Positions 5,952 to 8,251 of a DNA stretch of 8,251 nucleotides are shown here, piece by piece; the stretch's first letter is position 1; every line of letters starts with the position of its first letter. Under the pieces are notes generated by a model. It was not told the origin of the DNA, did no database searches, and saw only the letters and a program-made list of their open reading frames with translations. The stretch comes from Polaromonas sp. (GTDB lineage: Bacteria; Pseudomonadota; Gammaproteobacteria; Burkholderiales; Burkholderiaceae_C): NCBI GenBank assembly GCA_013205645.1, contig JABMMH010000270.1, positions 1 through 8,251 of the forward strand, in the 5' to 3' direction. The translations under genes were made by a program, and so were the position numbers.

Positions 5952-6344
5952 ATGAATCTGATCGCAATCCTTGAGCAAGAAGAAATTGCTCGCCTGAACA
6001 AAACCATTCCTGTCTATGCCCCTGGTGACACCGTCATCGTGAGTGTGAACGTGGTTGAGGGCACCCGCAAGCGTCTGCAGGCGTTCGAAGGCGTTGTGAT
6101 TGCCAAGCGCAATCGCGGCCTGAACTCCAGCTTCATCGTGCGCAAGATCTCCAATGGCGAAGGCGTCGAGCGGACTTTCCAGCTCTACAGCCCGTTGATT
6201 GCCAAGATCGAAGTCAAGCGCCGTGGTGATGTGCGTCGTGCCAAGCTGTACTACCTGCGTAGCCGCAGCGGCAAGTCGGCGCGTATCAAGGAAAAGCTGG
6301 GCCCACGTAAAGTTAAAGTGGCGGCTCCAGTCGCGGCTGTTTAA
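5952..6344 (+). CDS. rplS: 50S ribosomal protein bL19
   Basis: bL19 sits at the 30S-50S interface, contributing to an intersubunit bridge. The 130-residue sequence is diagnostic: LEQEEIARLNKTIPVYAPGD, then VNVVEGTRKRLQAFEGVVIA, RNRGLNSSFIVRKISNGEGV and RTFQLYSPLIAKIEVKRRGD, then AKLYYLRSRSGKSARIKEKL. It is about 15 residues longer than E. coli bL19 because of a C-terminal tail, GPRKVKVAAPVAAV. It is the last gene of the rpsP operon, has its own probable promoter, and is closed by a strong terminator. Confidence 0.98.
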   Translation: MNLIAILEQEEIARLNKTIPVYAPGDTVIVSVNVVEGTRKRLQAFEGVVIAKRNRGLNSSFIVRKISNGEGVERTFQLYSPLIAKIEVKRRGDVRRAKLYYLRSRSGKSARIKEKLGPRKVKVAAPVAAV

Positions 6345-6380
6345 CAGCCCCGCTGAAGGTACTTGGACTTGAGTCCTTTG

Positions 6381-6408
6381 AAAAGCCGCTCCTTGGAGCG
6401 GCTTTTTT
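6381..6408 (+). terminator. Strong rho-independent terminator after rplS
   Basis: GCCGCTCC (6385-6392) pairs perfectly with GGAGCGGC (6395-6402), flanked by AAAA and followed by six T residues (6403-6408). A smaller hairpin, GGACT-TG-AGTCC (6365-6376), lies just upstream. This ends the ribosomal operon before the NUDIX gene. The A-run on the other side makes weak activity in the opposite direction possible. Confidence 0.93.
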
Positions 6409-6435
6409 CATGGCCGCGTTTTAAAGCCATTCACG

Positions 6436-7131
6436 ATGACGATCACCCGTCCCTTGCCAATCTTTGATCCGCGAACTGCCCCGGTGTTGAGCGTGGACAC
6501 GCACTTGGCCGATGTACCGATGCACCATCTCACGCCGGCCGCTTTGCGGCAGCGTTTTTTACAACCCCCGGTGTGGACCCCTGAGCGCAACACCGAGAAA
6601 AAATTCGGCGACCGTGTGCCGTCCTTGGCCGCCGTGTTGATCCCTTTGGTCATGCGCGATGAACTGATGCTGCTGTTGACGGAACGGGGCATGAACATGT
6701 CGACGCATTCAGGCCAGATTGCTTTTCCGGGTGGCCGCACGGATGATTCTGACGCGGACGCTGTGCACACCGCTCTGCGTGAGGCCGAGGAAGAGATCGG
6801 CTTGCTAAGCGCTCATGTGGAGGTGCTCGGCACATTGCCAAACTATGTCACCGGGTCGGCCTTCATCGTCACGCCGGTGGTGGCGCTGGTCAAGCCGGGT
6901 TTCCAGTTGCAGCCTAATCCGGCGGAGGTGGCTGATGTTTTTGAGGTGCCTTTGCGCTTTCTGATGAACCCGGCCAATCACCGTCGGCATGTCTTTGAGT
7001 TCGAGGGTGTACAGCGCGAATGGTTTTCGATGCCCTACACCAGTGATGCGCCTGATCTGTCTAAGGAGCGTTATATCTGGGGCGCGACAGCCGCCATACT
7101 GCGTAATTTTTATCGTTTTTTGGCGGCTTGA
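6436..7131 (+). CDS. NUDIX hydrolase, CoA pyrophosphatase type (NudL-like)
   Basis: The predicted reaction is hydrolysis of coenzyme A or its derivatives to 3',5'-ADP and 4'-phosphopantetheine, dependent on Mg2+ or Mn2+. The 231-residue protein carries the CoA-specific signature LLTERGMNMSTHSGQIAFPG (80-99), directly followed by a NUDIX box ending REAEEEIGL (115-123). The spacing between the GG and the RE is two residues longer than the classic box, as is usual for this subfamily. Metal-binding Glu residues are present. The N-terminal 60 residues (FDPRTAPVLSVDTHL, then LTPAALRQRFLQPPVWTPE) look like a Burkholderiales-type extension. No clear ribosome binding site precedes ATG 6436, and the strong terminator upstream implies a separate, unseen promoter. 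It reads toward the CobD/CbiB-family gene, 38 bases away. Confidence 0.92.
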   Translation: MTITRPLPIFDPRTAPVLSVDTHLADVPMHHLTPAALRQRFLQPPVWTPERNTEKKFGDRVPSLAAVLIPLVMRDELMLLLTERGMNMSTHSGQIAFPGGRTDDSDADAVHTALREAEEEIGLLSAHVEVLGTLPNYVTGSAFIVTPVVALVKPGFQLQPNPAEVADVFEVPLRFLMNPANHRRHVFEFEGVQREWFSMPYTSDAPDLSKERYIWGATAAILRNFYRFLAA

Positions 7132-7158
7132 ATTCCGCGTTTGTGGCGGCTGGGCCGT

Positions 7159-7164
7159 TATGAT
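7159..7164 (+). promoter_or_regulatory. Possible -10 element giving a leaderless CobD/CbiB-family transcript
   Basis: TATGAT lies 5 bases before the ATG at 7170. If used, transcription would start at or next to the ATG, giving a leaderless mRNA. That would fit the lack of a Shine-Dalgarno sequence there. No -35 is visible, so this is weak. Confidence 0.2.
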
Positions 7165-7169
7165 TTGAC

Positions 7170-8171
7170 ATGAGCTTTTTTGCCGTTATGTTTGCCCTCC
7201 TGCTCGAGCAGGCCCGGCCACTCGCCCGCGACAACGCGATTCACACGGGTTTGCGCACGTGGGCCCGTTGGTCTAGCCGCAACTTGGATGCGGGGCGCGC
7301 GCAGCATGGCTGGCTGGCTTGGTCTTTCGCGGCGCTGGGGCCCGTTGTGCTGGCCTTCGCCATTCACTGGTTGCTTTGGAGTGTGCATGGCTTGCTTGCC
7401 TTTGCTTGGAGCGTGTTGGCGCTTTACATGACACTGGGTTTTCGCCAGTTCAGTCACCACTTCACGGCCATCCGTGACGCTCTTGAGGTTGGCGACGAAG
7501 ACACCGCTCGCGAGTTGCTGGCCGATTGGCAGCAGGTCGACGCCACGGAACTGCCGCGCAGCGAAATCGTGCGTCATGTCATCGAACATTCGGTTCTGGC
7601 GGCGCATCGCCATGTGTTTGGTGTGCTCAGCTGGTTTTCTGTGCTGGCGGCCTTTGGTCTCGGCCCCGCCGGTGCGGTGTTGTATCGGATGAGCGAATTC
7701 GTCGCGCGTTATTGGGCTGACAAACAGCGTTTGGCAGAGGCGGGCGCGAGCCCAGCCTTGCAGCAAGCGGCTAAGTTAGCCTGGGGCGTGATTGATTTTG
7801 TGCCCGCACGCTTGACCGCCGTTGGCTTCGCGGTGGTGGGTAGTTTTGAAGACGCCATCGACAGCTGGCGCAACTACACCCAGGGATTTTCAGCCGGCTC
7901 AATGGCCGCCTCTGAAAACCGCAACGATGGCGTGGTGCTGGCGGCGACGGCAGGCGCTGTGAATGTTCGGCTTGGCGGGGACGCCTTGAAAACGCCGGTC
8001 AAATCCTTCACCGCAGGTGAAGACAGCGACGAGCCAGCGGCCACTCATGCGACGCCGGGTCGCGAGCCTGAGTTGGCGCATTTGCGCAGCGTGGTGGGGC
8101 TGGTCTGGCGTTGTGTCGTCTTGTGGATGGTGCTGCTGGCGCTGTTGACGCTGGCACGTTTGCTGGGCTGA
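7170..8171 (+). CDS. CobD/CbiB-family integral membrane protein
   Basis: True CobD/CbiB makes adenosylcobinamide (phosphate) from adenosylcobyric acid and an aminopropanol moiety at the inner membrane. This 333-residue homologue has hydrophobic segments at about 50-70, 72-92, 148-172 and 305-331. It has HFTAIRDALEVGDEDTAREL (97-116), which also recalls AmpE-type proteins, then PARLTAVGFAVVGSFEDAID (212-231). The CbiB-like NDGVVLAATAGAVNVRLGG (252-270) follows. The usual N-terminal DP-x-x-HPV region of genuine CobD/CbiB is missing, and no other cobalamin gene is near. I therefore give the family, not the reaction. A divergent paralogue with another membrane role is plausible. An acidic linker (EDSDEPA) precedes the last membrane segment. 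Overlapping minus-strand frames are shadows. Confidence 0.8.
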   Translation: MSFFAVMFALLLEQARPLARDNAIHTGLRTWARWSSRNLDAGRAQHGWLAWSFAALGPVVLAFAIHWLLWSVHGLLAFAWSVLALYMTLGFRQFSHHFTAIRDALEVGDEDTARELLADWQQVDATELPRSEIVRHVIEHSVLAAHRHVFGVLSWFSVLAAFGLGPAGAVLYRMSEFVARYWADKQRLAEAGASPALQQAAKLAWGVIDFVPARLTAVGFAVVGSFEDAIDSWRNYTQGFSAGSMAASENRNDGVVLAATAGAVNVRLGGDALKTPVKSFTAGEDSDEPAATHATPGREPELAHLRSVVGLVWRCVVLWMVLLALLTLARLLG

Positions 8172-8200
8172 CTGCGATCGTCAGCACAGGTCAGGACAAG

Positions 8201-8251
8201 TCAATAACGCGTCTCTGACAGTTCCGCGAACAAGTCGCCATAAAGCCGGTA
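8201..8251 (-). CDS. Possible C-terminal end of a convergent gene, product unknown
   Basis: On the minus strand the frame is open from the window edge and ends at TGA (complement of 8201-8203). It encodes YRLYGDLFAELSETRY before the stop, a natural-looking residue mix. The 29 bases between it and the preceding stop would be a convergent spacer with no evident terminator hairpin. Sixteen residues are too few to identify the family, and chance cannot be excluded. Confidence 0.45.
   Translation of the reverse strand, partial: YRLYGDLFAELSETRY

Noticed and set aside
7158..7766. 202-codon minus-strand open frame opposite the CobD/CbiB-family gene
   Set aside because: Its sequence is rich in Gln, His and Arg with no domain, the pattern expected from the reverse strand of membrane-protein codons.
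1..8251. Search for CRISPR repeats, insertion sequences, tRNA or rRNA genes, and defence or biosynthetic clusters
   Set aside because: No regularly spaced repeats, transposase-like proteins, terminal inverted repeats or RNA gene signatures were seen; gene content is mostly conserved housekeeping.

Overview
The window looks like chromosomal core DNA from a betaproteobacterium, most likely Burkholderiales and probably family Comamonadaceae (Rhodoferax, Limnohabitans or Polaromonas type). This rests on three things: moderately high GC coding sequence, the protein sequences of the rpsP-rimM-trmD-rplS block, and the NUDIX and CobD/CbiB-family genes that follow that block. The family-level placement is from remembered similarity, not a search.

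Left part (1-3941). The window opens in the 3' two-thirds of msrA (methionine sulfoxide reductase A). Next come a small His-rich membrane protein ending in ARGPP and a TonB-dependent outer-membrane receptor of the ZnuD type. Together they look like a two-gene metal-uptake unit. Converging on the receptor from the minus strand is a two-gene unit: a GNAT acetyltransferase of the phosphinothricin/methionine-sulfoximine type, followed 8 bases later (17 from the preferred start) by a TM2-like membrane protein.

Middle part (3942-6408). A divergent intergenic region carries a TATAAT promoter for the ribosomal and tRNA-modification operon rpsP (bS16), rimM (16S maturation factor), trmD (tRNA m1G37 methyltransferase) and rplS (bL19). 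A 133-base gap before rplS holds a second TATAAT promoter whose core is nearly identical to that of rpsP. rplS can therefore probably be made independently of the low-abundance RimM and TrmD proteins. A strong intrinsic terminator closes the operon.

Right part (6409-8251). A CoA-pyrophosphatase-type NUDIX hydrolase is followed by a CobD/CbiB-family membrane protein with no other cobalamin genes in sight. The last 50 bases look like the C-terminal end of an unidentified convergent gene.

No mobile element, CRISPR array, tRNA or rRNA was seen. Most of the window is ordinary housekeeping DNA. The parts most worth a second look are the paired ribosomal-protein promoters and leaders, and the metal-uptake pair, in which the receptor seems to lack the usual His-rich segment while its small neighbour is His-rich.
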